Below, piece by piece: positions 45,755 to 55,111 of a DNA stretch of 64,000 nucleotides. The position numbers and the translations under genes are program-made. Origin of the DNA: Natronococcus sp. AD-5 (lineage in GTDB: Archaea; Halobacteriota; Halobacteria; Halobacteriales; Natrialbaceae); NCBI RefSeq assembly GCF_030734285.1, contig NZ_CP132294.1, positions 3,658,001 to 3,722,000 on the forward strand. Reading direction: 5' to 3'. The notes beneath the pieces were generated by a model that was given only the letters and a program-made list of their open reading frames with translations, made no database searches and was not told where the DNA came from. Position 1 is the first letter of the stretch. Every line of letters starts with the position of its first letter.

Positions 45755-45902
45755 CGGTCGGCCTCTCGACGCGAGAGAATAGCCGAGCAGACCGTTTAAA
45801 CCCGGTTTGCGCGCCGGCGTCCCGATGCGATCCGGTTCCCGGTCGAAGGGACGGTCGTCTCCCGGATATCGATTCGGCGTTCGAACCTGGCCGCGACGCC
45901 AG

Positions 45903-45910
45903 CTTTTATC
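45903..45910 (+). promoter_or_regulatory. TATA-like box of the metallo-beta-lactamase gene
   Basis: CTTTTATC, centred about 27 nt before ATG 45934, implying a leaderless transcript and rejecting the 652-residue frame that begins upstream. Confidence 0.5.
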
Positions 45911-45933
45911 CCGTCGCACGACAGGCTACCGGT

Positions 45934-46854
45934 ATGGAAGTCGGTGACGTCCGGGAGGTCGCGGTCGGCGACTGCACGGATCTCTACTACGTCGACACCG
46001 GAATGTACGGAACGAGCGAATACGGTGCCGTCTACGTCCTCGACGACGATCGGCCCGCGGTCGTCGACACCGGGATCGGGACGAACCACGAGCGAATCCT
46101 CGAGGCGCTCGACGAGGTCGGGATCGACCGGGACGAACTCGCGGTCATCGCGGTCACGCACATCCACCTTGATCACGCCGGCGGCGCGGGCTTTCTCGCC
46201 GAGGCGTGTCCGAACGCCGACGTCTACGTCCCCGCGATCGGCGCGCGCCACCTGGTCGATCCTTCGCAACTCGTCGCGGGAACCAAGGCGGCCGTCGGCG
46301 ACCAGTGGGAGTACTACGTCGACCCGGAGCCGGTTCCCGAAGACCGGATCGTCGAACTCGAGGAGGGCGACGTCGTCGACCTCGGAACCCACGAGCTGCG
46401 CGTCCACGAGGCGCCGGGCCACGCGCCCCACCAGGTCGTCTTCGAGGATCCCGAAAACGACGCGGTGTTCACCGGCGACGCCGCGGGGATCTGGGTCCCC
46501 AGGATCGAGGAAATCCTCGAGACCTCTCCGCCGTCGAACTTCGACCTCGAGCAGTGTCTCGAGGACGTCGAGACCCTCGAAGAGATCGATCCCGACGTGC
46601 TCCTGTACACCCACTTCGGGCCGCGGTACGTCGGCGACGACGCCGAGGCGGCGCTCGAGGAGTACGCGGCGGTCCTCACGGAGTGGGTCGAACGGGTCGA
46701 GGAGAAACGCGCGGAACTCGAGGACGACGAGGCCGTCGTCGACCACTTCGCCGCCTCCTCCGAGATGGCCGACGTCTGGGGCGAGCACAAGGCGAGCGCC
46801 GAGGCGGGGATGAACGCTCGAGGCGTCATCGGCTACCTGGATCACCGGGACTGA
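45934..46854 (+). CDS. Metallo-beta-lactamase fold hydrolase
   Basis: A 306-residue cytosolic metallohydrolase. The metal signature VTHIHLDHAGGAGFL near residue 75 is canonical HxHxDH, with EAPGHAPHQVVF near 165 (third His) and FTGDAAG near 187 (bridging Asp); the final His is likely THFGPRY near 230. Related proteins hydrolyse thioesters or lactones such as acyl-CoA or glutathione esters; the substrate is not determined. An acidic C-terminal helix WVERVEEKRAELEDDEAV follows. Confidence 0.9.
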   Translation: MEVGDVREVAVGDCTDLYYVDTGMYGTSEYGAVYVLDDDRPAVVDTGIGTNHERILEALDEVGIDRDELAVIAVTHIHLDHAGGAGFLAEACPNADVYVPAIGARHLVDPSQLVAGTKAAVGDQWEYYVDPEPVPEDRIVELEEGDVVDLGTHELRVHEAPGHAPHQVVFEDPENDAVFTGDAAGIWVPRIEEILETSPPSNFDLEQCLEDVETLEEIDPDVLLYTHFGPRYVGDDAEAALEEYAAVLTEWVERVEEKRAELEDDEAVVDHFAASSEMADVWGEHKASAEAGMNARGVIGYLDHRD

Positions 46855-46988
46855 GTCCCGAACCGACCGCCGCTTTCTCGATCCGCTCGCGATACGCGCG
46901 AGTACTCGTCTCGCACCCGAATAAACAGGATGATAGATGTGAACAGTTTCATTACGTTTTATCGATCGGGAGGTACTGTCACACGCGT

Positions 46989-48944
46989 ATGAACTGGCGG
47001 GACGCCGAACGCGAGTACGAGGACGCGGTCATCGGAGAAACGACGCTCGGGCGGATGTTCGACGACGCCGTCGAGCGACATCCGAACCGGCCGGCACAGC
47101 GGTACAAAGGCGGCATCTACGACCGCTCGCTGACCGACTCGATCCTCGAGTCCGCCTCCGCGGGCGAGTTCCGGGGGATCTCGTACGCGGAGATGCGCAA
47201 CGTCGTCCGAAACCTCGCGGCGGGCTTTCGCGACCTCGGCGTCGAACAGGGTGACCGCGTCGGCATCTTCGCCGGCACGCGGATGGAGTGGGCGCAGACC
47301 GACTTCGCACTGCTCTCCGCCGGCGCGGTCATCACGACCGTCTACACCAGCTCCTCGCCCGACCAGGCTCACTATCTGCTCGACGATCCCGGCGCCGAGG
47401 GCGTCGTCGTCGAGAACGAGGACCTCCTCGAGCGCGTCCTCGCGGTCGAAGACGACCTCGATCTCGAGTTCATCGTCTCGATGGACTCCCTCGAGGGCTA
47501 CGAGGACCGCGACGATATTCTGACGCTCGCGGACGTTCACGACCGCGGTGAAGGCGCCTTCGACCCCGAGCGCTACGAGGGGTGGCTCGACGCGCCCGAC
47601 CTGGACGACCTGGCGAGTCTGATCTACACGAGCGGAACGACGGGACAGCCGAAGGGCGTCCAGCTCACGCACCGGAACTTCCGGTCGAACGTCAACCAGA
47701 TCCGAAAGCGGTACGGCCCGCGTCCGGACAAGAGCGACGACGTACCGGTCATCAACGAGGAGACGCAGACGGTGTCGTACCTGCCGCTGGCGCACGTCTT
47801 CGAGCGAACGTCCGGGCACTTCCTGGTGTTCGCCAGCGGGGGCTGCGTCGCCTACGCGGAGGACACCGAAACGCTCAAGGAGGACTTCGGCGCGGTACAG
47901 CCGAACACGGCGACGAGCGTTCCCCGCGTCTACGAGAAGATCTACGACACGATCCGCGAGCAGGCCAGCGAGTCGGCGGCCAAAAAGCGAATCTTCGAGT
48001 GGGCGACCGGCGTCGGCGTCGAGTACCAACAGGCCGACGATCCGGGACCGGTTCTCAGCGCGAAGCAGTCGCTCGCGGACAAACTGGTCTTCTCGAGCGT
48101 GCGCGAGGCCCTCGGCGGCGAGATCGACGTTCTGATCAGCGGCGGCGGCAGCCTCTCGGAGGAGCTCTGCACGCTGTACCATGCGATGGGACTGCCGATC
48201 TACGAGGGGTACGGGCTTACCGAGACCGCGCCGGTCGTCTCGGTCAATTCGGCCGGAGCGCCGGAGATCGGGACGATCGGGCCGACGCTACCCGGCGTCG
48301 ACGTGACCGTCGACGAGTCGGTCGCCGACCAGGACGCCTTCGACGATCCCGGCGAGGTCGGCGAACTGCTCGTCGACGGACCCAACGTCACCCAGGGCTA
48401 CTGGAACAAGCCCGGCGCGACCTCGCGCGCGTTCACCGAGGACGACGACGGAACCCGGTGGTTCCGCACCGGCGACATCGTCCACTTGCGCCCCGACGAC
48501 TACATCGAATTCCGCGACCGCGTGAAACAGATCATCGTGCTCTCGACGGGGAAAAACGTCGCTCCCGGCCCGATCGAGGACGCCTTCGCGGCCAGCGAGG
48601 TCGTCGAACAGTGCATGGTCGTCGGCGACGGCGAGAAGTTCATCGGCGCCCTGCTCGTCCCCAACACGGACCACGTCCGCGAGTGGGCCGACGACGAAGA
48701 GATCGGTCTCCCCGACGATCCCGCGGCGATATGTGACGACGAGCAGGTTCAGGAGTACGTCCAGCAGGTGGTCGACGACGTCAACGAGAACTTCGAGAAA
48801 CACGAGACCATCAAGCGCTTCGAACTCGTTCCCCAGGAGTTCACCGAGGAGAACGACATGCTGACGCCGACGATGAAGAAGAAGCGCCGCGTCATCCTCG
48901 ACCGGTTCGAGGATCGAGTCGACCGGATCTACGACGAAGCGTAG
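46989..48944 (+). CDS. Long-chain acyl-CoA synthetase (AMP-forming)
   Basis: A 651-residue adenylate-forming enzyme activating a fatty acid to its CoA thioester. The AMP-binding loop LIYTSGTTGQPKGVQLTHRN lies near residue 215, YEGYGLTETAPVVSVNSAG near 405, and the adenylation-domain hinge RTGDIVHLRPDDYIEFRDR near 498 has the Asp-Arg pair. Length (about 650) fits long-chain FadD15-type members. A thiolase at 59292 could act in the same beta-oxidation route, but no physical linkage is seen. The upstream frame from 46206 is artefactual. Confidence 0.92.
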   Translation: MNWRDAEREYEDAVIGETTLGRMFDDAVERHPNRPAQRYKGGIYDRSLTDSILESASAGEFRGISYAEMRNVVRNLAAGFRDLGVEQGDRVGIFAGTRMEWAQTDFALLSAGAVITTVYTSSSPDQAHYLLDDPGAEGVVVENEDLLERVLAVEDDLDLEFIVSMDSLEGYEDRDDILTLADVHDRGEGAFDPERYEGWLDAPDLDDLASLIYTSGTTGQPKGVQLTHRNFRSNVNQIRKRYGPRPDKSDDVPVINEETQTVSYLPLAHVFERTSGHFLVFASGGCVAYAEDTETLKEDFGAVQPNTATSVPRVYEKIYDTIREQASESAAKKRIFEWATGVGVEYQQADDPGPVLSAKQSLADKLVFSSVREALGGEIDVLISGGGSLSEELCTLYHAMGLPIYEGYGLTETAPVVSVNSAGAPEIGTIGPTLPGVDVTVDESVADQDAFDDPGEVGELLVDGPNVTQGYWNKPGATSRAFTEDDDGTRWFRTGDIVHLRPDDYIEFRDRVKQIIVLSTGKNVAPGPIEDAFAASEVVEQCMVVGDGEKFIGALLVPNTDHVREWADDEEIGLPDDPAAICDDEQVQEYVQQVVDDVNENFEKHETIKRFELVPQEFTEENDMLTPTMKKKRRVILDRFEDRVDRIYDEA

Positions 48945-49142
48945 GCGATCCGGCCGACTCGAGTCGTCCGCCGAACCCGTCCGATATTCTACCTGTCTAA
49001 TCTGGTGAAAATTGGGGATGACACCGTTCTGAGGGCTTTTGCGGCGATTCGATGCGCTAAACACGGGGGAGCCGAGAACGTCGTAACCGGATCGAACGAA
49101 CCGGCCGGAAACCGACGCAGAGCGGCTACTACCGATAGTTAC

Positions 49143-50330
49143 ATGAACCTAAATCGTCGCGAGTTCGGTATCGCTGCGGGGGTATCACTTTCAGCAATCT
49201 TTGCGGGATGCGGCGCACTCGAGGACGACTCGGACGGCGACGACGCGGAAGAGGGCGACGAACAGGCCCCGGACCAGGAGTTCCCCGGGGAGGAGAACGA
49301 TTCCGACGATTCCGACGAATCGGACGCACAGGAGGACGGCGACGAACAGGACGAGTACGTGGACGACTCGATGCAGGGAACGGTGATCGTGCCGGGGTCC
49401 GCCGGCGATCACGTTACGGTCGAGAAACGCGCCTTCACCTGGGAGAGCGACCCGCCGGGCGACCGGTGTAACGTCCACGTGATGCTCGAGAACGTCGGCG
49501 AGGAGGTGGTGACCTTCGACATGGCCGCCCGGATCTACGACGACGACGGGGCGGACCTCTCGGCCACCGCCAAAGCAGACCGGAGCGATCCCGCGCCGGG
49601 CGAGCGCGAGGTCTACTCGTTCCCGCTCGACAACGGCGAGGGAACCGCCGAGTACGAGTTCGAGATCAGCAACCTCGAGGTCGCCGGTGACGCAGACGAG
49701 GACGACTCGTCCGGACCCGACGAGGACGGGAACGAAGACGACTCGTACGAGCCCAACGAGGAAGACGACGATACGCAGGACGAGTCCGACGAATCCGGCG
49801 AGCAGGGCGACGGCGACGACGGGGACGAAGACGAAGGAGGTGCTGACGAGCAGGATAGCGGAGACCAAGCGGGTGGAGACGACGAGGACGGCGACGGCGA
49901 AGGCGGCGATCAGGACGACTCCGGCGATCAGAACGATTCCGACGAGCAGGATGGGGACGGCGGAGAAGACGACGAGAACGACGGCGACGCGAACGGTGAC
50001 GACGAAAACGAAGAAGCGGATGAAGAGGGGACGAACGAAGATGACGAGGCGGATAGTGGGGACGAAAACGCCGACGACGAAGGCAACGAAGACGAAAACG
50101 AAGGCGACGACGCAGACGACGGAAACGAGGACGAGCAGGCCGAGGATGGCGACGGAAGCGACGCGGACGAGGAGGACCGGGAAACCGAGCAGGACGACGA
50201 CGACGAAGACGACGATTCGGAGGAGACCGAGAACGGCGACGACGATGGCGACGCGGACGACGACCCGTTCGAGTTCAACGTGACTGCCGGATCGGCCGAC
50301 GAAGGCGACGAAGGCAACGAGACCGGCTGA
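49143..50330 (+). CDS. Tat-secreted lipoprotein with extreme acidic tail
   Basis: A 395-residue secreted protein. The start MNLNRREFGIAAGVSLSAIF is a twin-arginine signal followed by a lipobox ending AGC (Cys about 22), so it is probably lipid-anchored on the outer face. A folded domain of about residues 75-175 (VTVEKRAFTWESDPPG, VHVMLENVGEEVVTFDM) resembles a DUF4352-like beta domain. Residues about 182-375 are almost only Asp, Glu, Gly, Asn, Ser and Gln in repeated units such as EDDEN and GDDENEE. ATG 49143 is preferred to 49005, since only it gives the Tat motif. No enzyme motif. Confidence 0.82.
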   Translation: MNLNRREFGIAAGVSLSAIFAGCGALEDDSDGDDAEEGDEQAPDQEFPGEENDSDDSDESDAQEDGDEQDEYVDDSMQGTVIVPGSAGDHVTVEKRAFTWESDPPGDRCNVHVMLENVGEEVVTFDMAARIYDDDGADLSATAKADRSDPAPGEREVYSFPLDNGEGTAEYEFEISNLEVAGDADEDDSSGPDEDGNEDDSYEPNEEDDDTQDESDESGEQGDGDDGDEDEGGADEQDSGDQAGGDDEDGDGEGGDQDDSGDQNDSDEQDGDGGEDDENDGDANGDDENEEADEEGTNEDDEADSGDENADDEGNEDENEGDDADDGNEDEQAEDGDGSDADEEDRETEQDDDDEDDDSEETENGDDDGDADDDPFEFNVTAGSADEGDEGNETG

Positions 50331-50371
50331 ACCGCCTCGAGTCCGCGTCGACCGGTCGTCCGATCGATTTC

Positions 50372-50974
50372 CTAGAGGACGACCCAGACCACGCAGAAGA
50401 GGATGAGCACGCCCGTGATGTCGCAGACGTTCGTGACGACGGGGATCGTCGTGTCGTCGGGGTCGTAGCCGAGTCGGAAGGAAGCGTAGACCGAGGCCGT
50501 GCTGACGACGACGACCCAGACAGCGAGCAGCATCCCGCTGCCGATCGTGATGAGCAACAGCGTGCCGAGCCCGAGCGTACCGCCGAGCGCGCGACCGATC
50601 GCCCACGACGCGACCCCGAGCAGGACGAACACCGTCGCCGCGAGTCCCATGATGGCGCCGACGTTCGCCCGAATATTCGGGTTGTCCGGCGAGAACTCGA
50701 GCGTCCCGAGGTGTAACTGGGTCGAAAGTCGCGCGCACATGATCGAACCCAGGTTGCCGGCGGTGCCGATCGTCACCGGAACGAGGATCAAAAGCGACGG
50801 ATGCGCGAGCAACTGCTCCTCGAAACTCTCGAGGACGGTTCCCGACACCATCTGGAGGATCGAGAGCGCGGCGAGCAGCGGCACGACCGTCGTCACGATG
50901 TTTTGGACCGTCCAGTCGCCGACGAGGTCGGTATCCAGATCTTCGCCGGCCAGGAGGTCGCTACCGGCGCTCAC
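50372..50974 (-). CDS. MgtE-type transporter half, second subunit (locus 2)
   Basis: A 200-residue paralogue of 42476-43054, with GNLGSIMCARLSTQLHLG near residue 90 and YDPDDTTIPVVTNVCDITGV near the end. It starts with GTG at 50974 in a GTGA overlap with the first half. The frame continues upstream but only as antisense to the partner. Confidence 0.84.
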   Translation of the reverse strand: MSAGSDLLAGEDLDTDLVGDWTVQNIVTTVVPLLAALSILQMVSGTVLESFEEQLLAHPSLLILVPVTIGTAGNLGSIMCARLSTQLHLGTLEFSPDNPNIRANVGAIMGLAATVFVLLGVASWAIGRALGGTLGLGTLLLITIGSGMLLAVWVVVVSTASVYASFRLGYDPDDTTIPVVTNVCDITGVLILFCVVWVVL

Positions 50975-51543
50975 AGCACCACCTCGGCGACGGCGATACC
51001 GGTCAGCAAGAACGCGATGCCGAAGACGTCGCCGACGGTAGTGACGACCGGGCCGATGACGTTGTCGGGATCGAGCCCGCGGCGGAACCCTTTGAAGATC
51101 ACGGTGAGCAACACGCCGAGCATCGCGAACGCACTCAACAGGGCGGCGACGAGCAGGATGATCACGAGCTCGAGCAGACTCCCGGCGCGCCCCAGCGCGA
51201 TCAGAACACCCCAGGCGAGTACCGCGATGAACACCGAGACGGCGATCCCGTTCAGGAACGAGGCGACGACCGCGTTCCGCAGGCGGCCGTTCCACTCGAA
51301 GTGCGGGTCGATCAGCCCCTGGTGGAGCCCGCTCGAGAGCCGCGCGCCGAGCGAGCCGTAGACGCCGCCGCGCGTGGCGAGGAAGGCGGGCAACAGGAGG
51401 AGAATGCCGGGGACGGTCTCGATTCCCTCGCGCATCGTCTCGGTGCCGAGCAGCGTGCCGGCGAACAGGCCCGCGACGAGGCTGACGAGAATGACTGGCA
51501 GCGCCTGACGGTAGACGTCGACGGCGGAATCGTGGCCGACCAT
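50971..51543 (-). CDS. MgtE-type transporter half, first subunit (locus 2)
   Basis: A 190-residue paralogue of 43054-43623: ATRGGVYGSLGARLSSGLHQG near residue 55 and GLDPDNVIGPVVTTVGDVFG near 155. It lacks the N and CBS domains. Translational coupling to the second subunit by GTGA. It may have a different cation or expression condition from locus 1. Confidence 0.85.
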   Translation of the reverse strand: MVGHDSAVDVYRQALPVILVSLVAGLFAGTLLGTETMREGIETVPGILLLLPAFLATRGGVYGSLGARLSSGLHQGLIDPHFEWNGRLRNAVVASFLNGIAVSVFIAVLAWGVLIALGRAGSLLELVIILLVAALLSAFAMLGVLLTVIFKGFRRGLDPDNVIGPVVTTVGDVFGIAFLLTGIAVAEVVL

Positions 51544-51677
51544 TCGATCCGCAGTACGTCATCGGTATACTAAGGTCTCCGCACGGCACGGTCCGTACTT
51601 CCTCGTCGAGGGTCGGTACGCGCGGCCGGCGCGGTGCCACAAGAGCTATGCCGCGGCTGGACCGTTGCCGGGGTACG

Positions 51678-51935
51678 ATGCCACACGGCAGATCCTCGCT
51701 ACGTGCCACCGGCGACGCCCTCCTCCCCGGAACGACGGTTCGGTACCACTACCGGACCGGAAGCGCACTCGCGACCGTCGTCGAGCGGACGGACGAGTAC
51801 GTGACGTTCGTCGGCGACGACTGCGACGGCCGGTTCACGCACGACCAGATCGAGCGGCTGTTCGCGAGCGACCGCCTCCAGGTCGTCCTCGACGACGAAC
51901 TGCACGCGCCCGAGCGGACGCTCTCGAAGCGCTGA
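51678..51935 (+). CDS. Small conserved-looking protein, 85 residues
   Basis: A short acidic protein beginning MPHGRSSLRATGDALLPGTT and containing VRYHYRTGSALATVVERTDEY and DDCDGRFTHDQIERLFASDR. It appears to be a single small beta-rich domain (SH3-like barrel is possible) followed by a helix. ATG 51678 is preferred over the in-frame 51648. No family recognised; position between the MgtE pair and AOR gene gives no clue. Confidence 0.55.
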   Translation: MPHGRSSLRATGDALLPGTTVRYHYRTGSALATVVERTDEYVTFVGDDCDGRFTHDQIERLFASDRLQVVLDDELHAPERTLSKR

Positions 51936-52041
51936 CGGCGTCGCGCGTTCGACGCAGTGAGACGAGTAGCCGTCGGTCATCGATACTCTCGGCGCGGTCG
52001 AACCAAACTGTTTTGCGGCAGTACGTCACACACCATCGAAT

Positions 52042-53721
52042 ATGAAACACGTCCGCGGTCCGCTGTGTTCGATCGACCTCGGTGACCGATCGACGACGAT
52101 CGAATCGGTCGACGAACTGCTCGAGTCGTTCATCGGCGGGCGAGCGCTCGGAACGAAACTGGCGCACGACCGCATCCCGTTCGACGCGGACCCGCTCGGG
52201 GCCGACAACCGGCTCTACTTCGCGACGGGACCGCTCCAGCACTCGCAGATGAGCTTCACCGGGCGGATGTCGGCGACGGGGCTCTCGCCGCTGACCGACG
52301 GCCTGCTCTCCTCGAACGCCGGCGGCTTCCTCTCGCGGAACTTCGCGGGGACGGGGTACGGCGCCGTCGAAATCACGGGCGCGAGCGACGACCTGGTGAT
52401 CGTCCACGTCACGGACGACGGCGCGGAGTTCGAGGCGGTTCCGGATCTCGAGGAGGCGACCGTCTCGGAAACGTGCGATTACATCGAGGACGAGCACGGC
52501 CTCGGTGCCGACCACACGGTCGTCGTCGGTCCGGCAGGCGAAAACGAGGTCCGGTTCGCCTCGATCATGACCTCCGAGGAGCGAGCGTTCGGCCGCGGCG
52601 GCCTCGGCGCCGCCCTCGGCGCGAAGAACGTCAAGGCGATCACCTTCGACGGCGACTCGACGCGAGAGGTCGAGATCCCGCCGCTCCAGATGGAGGTTCA
52701 CGGCGAGGCCGCCAAGGCCGAGCACCCGATGAAAGCCCAGGGGACGACCTCCGTCACCGAGTACGCCAACATGGTCGAGGCGCTGCCGACGCGGTACTTC
52801 TCCGAGCTCTCCTTCGAGGGGATCGAGGGCGTCAGCGGCGACCGCGTTGAGGAGAAGAAGTACAAGAAAGGGACCTGCTCGGCGTGTGCGTTCGCCTGCA
52901 AGCTCCCGACGAAGGACGAGGAGTCGGGCCTCGAGACCGAAGGCCCCGAGTACGAGACGCTGATGGCGTTCGGACCGAACTCGGGGGTGGACGACATCGT
53001 CGACGTCATGCAGTCGAACAAACTGTGCGACGAGCTCGGGATGGACACGATCTCCTGTGGCGACACCGTCGCGGCCTACCTCGCGAGCGAGGACGAGTTC
53101 GGTAACGCCGAGTTGATCCACGACCTCGTCGAGAAGATCGCCTACCGAGAGGGAATCGGCGACCGGCTGGCGGAGGGCGTCGATCGCATTCACGACGACC
53201 TCGGCGTCGAGAACTGGTCGGTCAAGGGGATGGAGTTCGCCGCCCACGACGGGCGTACCCTGAACGGTCAGGGACTCGCCTTCGCCACCGCGAACCGCGG
53301 CGCCGACCACATGTACGCCGAGTTCTACCCCTACGAGTACCCGCTGGTCGACTCCGAGAAGGCCTTCGACAAGTCGGGCCTCGAGGGCAAACCGCCGAAA
53401 GTCGTCGAACTCGAGAACGTAAACGTGATCAAGGACAGCGCCGTCCTCTGTAAGTTCTCGCGGGACTTCGTGGACGAGGATCGGCTGTCAACCCTGCTCG
53501 ACGCCGACTACGAGGACCTCCTCGAGATCGGCGGTCGGGTCGTCGCCCTCGAGCGCCACTTCAACAACCGGCGCGGCTTCGACCGGAGTGACGACGCGCT
53601 GCCGTACGAACTGCCGGACTTCGAGTCGGCGCTCGAGGAGTACTACGCGGAACGGGGATGGAACGACGACGGGACCGTTCCCGAAGGGGAGTTCGAACGC
53701 GGCGTACCGGCCGACGACTAG
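52042..53721 (+). CDS. Aldehyde ferredoxin oxidoreductase family protein
   Basis: A 559-residue tungsto- or molybdopterin enzyme of the AOR family, oxidising aldehydes to acids with ferredoxin. The N-terminal domain begins HVRGPLCSIDLGDRSTTIES and has FIGGRALGTKLAHDRI, and the cofactor loop ERAFGRGGLGAALGAKNVKAI near residue 190. The [4Fe-4S] ligands are CSACAFACK (Cys about 280, 283, 287) and a distal Cys near residue 471 in AVLCKF. Slightly shorter than archaeal AORs (about 600). Convergent, with a 6-nt gap, with the MFS gene. Metal and substrate cannot be fixed. Confidence 0.9.
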   Translation: MKHVRGPLCSIDLGDRSTTIESVDELLESFIGGRALGTKLAHDRIPFDADPLGADNRLYFATGPLQHSQMSFTGRMSATGLSPLTDGLLSSNAGGFLSRNFAGTGYGAVEITGASDDLVIVHVTDDGAEFEAVPDLEEATVSETCDYIEDEHGLGADHTVVVGPAGENEVRFASIMTSEERAFGRGGLGAALGAKNVKAITFDGDSTREVEIPPLQMEVHGEAAKAEHPMKAQGTTSVTEYANMVEALPTRYFSELSFEGIEGVSGDRVEEKKYKKGTCSACAFACKLPTKDEESGLETEGPEYETLMAFGPNSGVDDIVDVMQSNKLCDELGMDTISCGDTVAAYLASEDEFGNAELIHDLVEKIAYREGIGDRLAEGVDRIHDDLGVENWSVKGMEFAAHDGRTLNGQGLAFATANRGADHMYAEFYPYEYPLVDSEKAFDKSGLEGKPPKVVELENVNVIKDSAVLCKFSRDFVDEDRLSTLLDADYEDLLEIGGRVVALERHFNNRRGFDRSDDALPYELPDFESALEEYYAERGWNDDGTVPEGEFERGVPADD

Positions 53722-53727
53722 CGTCGT

Positions 53728-54903
53728 TCAGTCCGCCGTCGTCCCGATCGGCGGCGCGTTCGGCGTTCCCGTCCAGGCCCACATCGCTGCGATCGTCGCC
53801 GAGAGCGCGGCCGCGACGGCGACCGTGACCCACAGCGCCCGGCCGAGTCCGTACAGCTCCGCGAGGACGCCCACGAGCGCGGGTGCGGTCGCGATCCCCG
53901 CGTACGTCGAGCCGGTCGTAACGGCGTTGATCGGGCCGCTGTACTCGGGCGCCGCCTCGACGGCGTACGCCGACAGGGCCGGGAAGCCGCTCGAGAGTCC
54001 CGTCCCAGCGACGAAGACGGCGGCGAAGAGAGCGGGACCGGTCACGCCGGAGAACGCGACCCCGAGCGCGGGGATCGCGAGCGCGGTCGTGCCGAACAGG
54101 AGCGCGAGGTAGGGGACTCGATCCACGACCAGCGTGTAGCCGGCCCGCGCGGGGACGTACGCCAGCAGGTACGTCGACAGCAGCAGGTTGGCCGTCCCCG
54201 TCCCGTAGAAGCCGCCCGCGTAGTAGGCGAGCCAGGTGAAGACGATCCCCTCGATGGCTCCCGTAAACAGGATTCCGACGGACGCGCCGATGACGGCCGG
54301 CCGTCGGAGGAGGTCGCGGAGGGCGTCGACCGAGATCGATCGCTCGGCCTCCATCGACGGGAGGTTGGTCCGCGCCGCGACGGCCGCGACCGGGACGAAC
54401 CAGCAGGTGAGCACGAGAAAGACGAGCCGCCAGTCGGCGATCGCGAGGGCGGCGCTGACGAGCTGGGGACCGAGCACGGCGCCGACGGCCCACGCGAACG
54501 CGTAGGCGGTGTACACTCGTCCGCGACGGGCCGCGTGCAGGTGGCTTAGAACCGCGCGGTCGATGCCGCGAAACGCGCCCGCGGCGCTGCCCTGGGCCAG
54601 CAGCGCGAGCAGAAAGACGACGTACAGCGGCGCCGCCGCCATCGCGACGAGCGCGCAGACGACGCCGACGACCCCGAGCGCGAGCGTTCGTCGCATCCGA
54701 ATGCGGCCGGCGAGCAATCCCGTGACGATGGCGGCGGCGGCGAAGCCGACGGTTCCGGCCGGCGCCACCAGCCCGAGCGCGGCCTCGGACGCGCCGAACG
54801 TCGCCTGGAGGCTCGAGAGGATCGGCCCCCTGGCTTGCATCGCCATCGCGTCGCCGAGAATGAACAGGAAGATCGCGACCGTCCACACGCGAGTTCGCTC
54901 CAT
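53728..54903 (-). CDS. MFS transporter
   Basis: A 391-residue major facilitator protein with twelve hydrophobic segments. Landmarks are MERTRVWTVAIFLFILGD at the start, the loop GRIRMRRTLALGVVGVV (GxLxDRxGR-like) after helix 2, and GRVYTAYAFAWAVGAVLGPQ near helix 5. Substrate cannot be read. It is divergent from eutBCA with a 208-nt spacer, so uptake of ethanolamine or a related amine is a reasonable hypothesis only. The frame to 55875 is antisense to eutB. Confidence 0.87.
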   Translation of the reverse strand: MERTRVWTVAIFLFILGDAMAMQARGPILSSLQATFGASEAALGLVAPAGTVGFAAAAIVTGLLAGRIRMRRTLALGVVGVVCALVAMAAAPLYVVFLLALLAQGSAAGAFRGIDRAVLSHLHAARRGRVYTAYAFAWAVGAVLGPQLVSAALAIADWRLVFLVLTCWFVPVAAVAARTNLPSMEAERSISVDALRDLLRRPAVIGASVGILFTGAIEGIVFTWLAYYAGGFYGTGTANLLLSTYLLAYVPARAGYTLVVDRVPYLALLFGTTALAIPALGVAFSGVTGPALFAAVFVAGTGLSSGFPALSAYAVEAAPEYSGPINAVTTGSTYAGIATAPALVGVLAELYGLGRALWVTVAVAAALSATIAAMWAWTGTPNAPPIGTTAD

Positions 54904-55111
54904 ACCTCGGCTGTCGTCTCGGCGGAGAAAACCGTGGCTATTGCGGCAGGCGCGATGCGGGGCGACTCCGCCCCGCCGCCCGAGCGGGCTCGCCGGCCGC
55001 ACGCGTCGTCCGCCCTTCGAACGCGCCGCGGCTTTCGATGCGGCAATCGCGCGTTGGTAACGGCTGCCAAACTGTGAAGCGTGTCCTCGTCGTAGTGGCC
55101 GGTATCGCACT

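Noticed and set aside
49191-50738. Hydrophobic-looking 515-residue frame opposite the acidic lipoprotein
   Set aside because: GAC/GAA repeats read backwards as Val/Phe/Leu codons and mimic a membrane protein.
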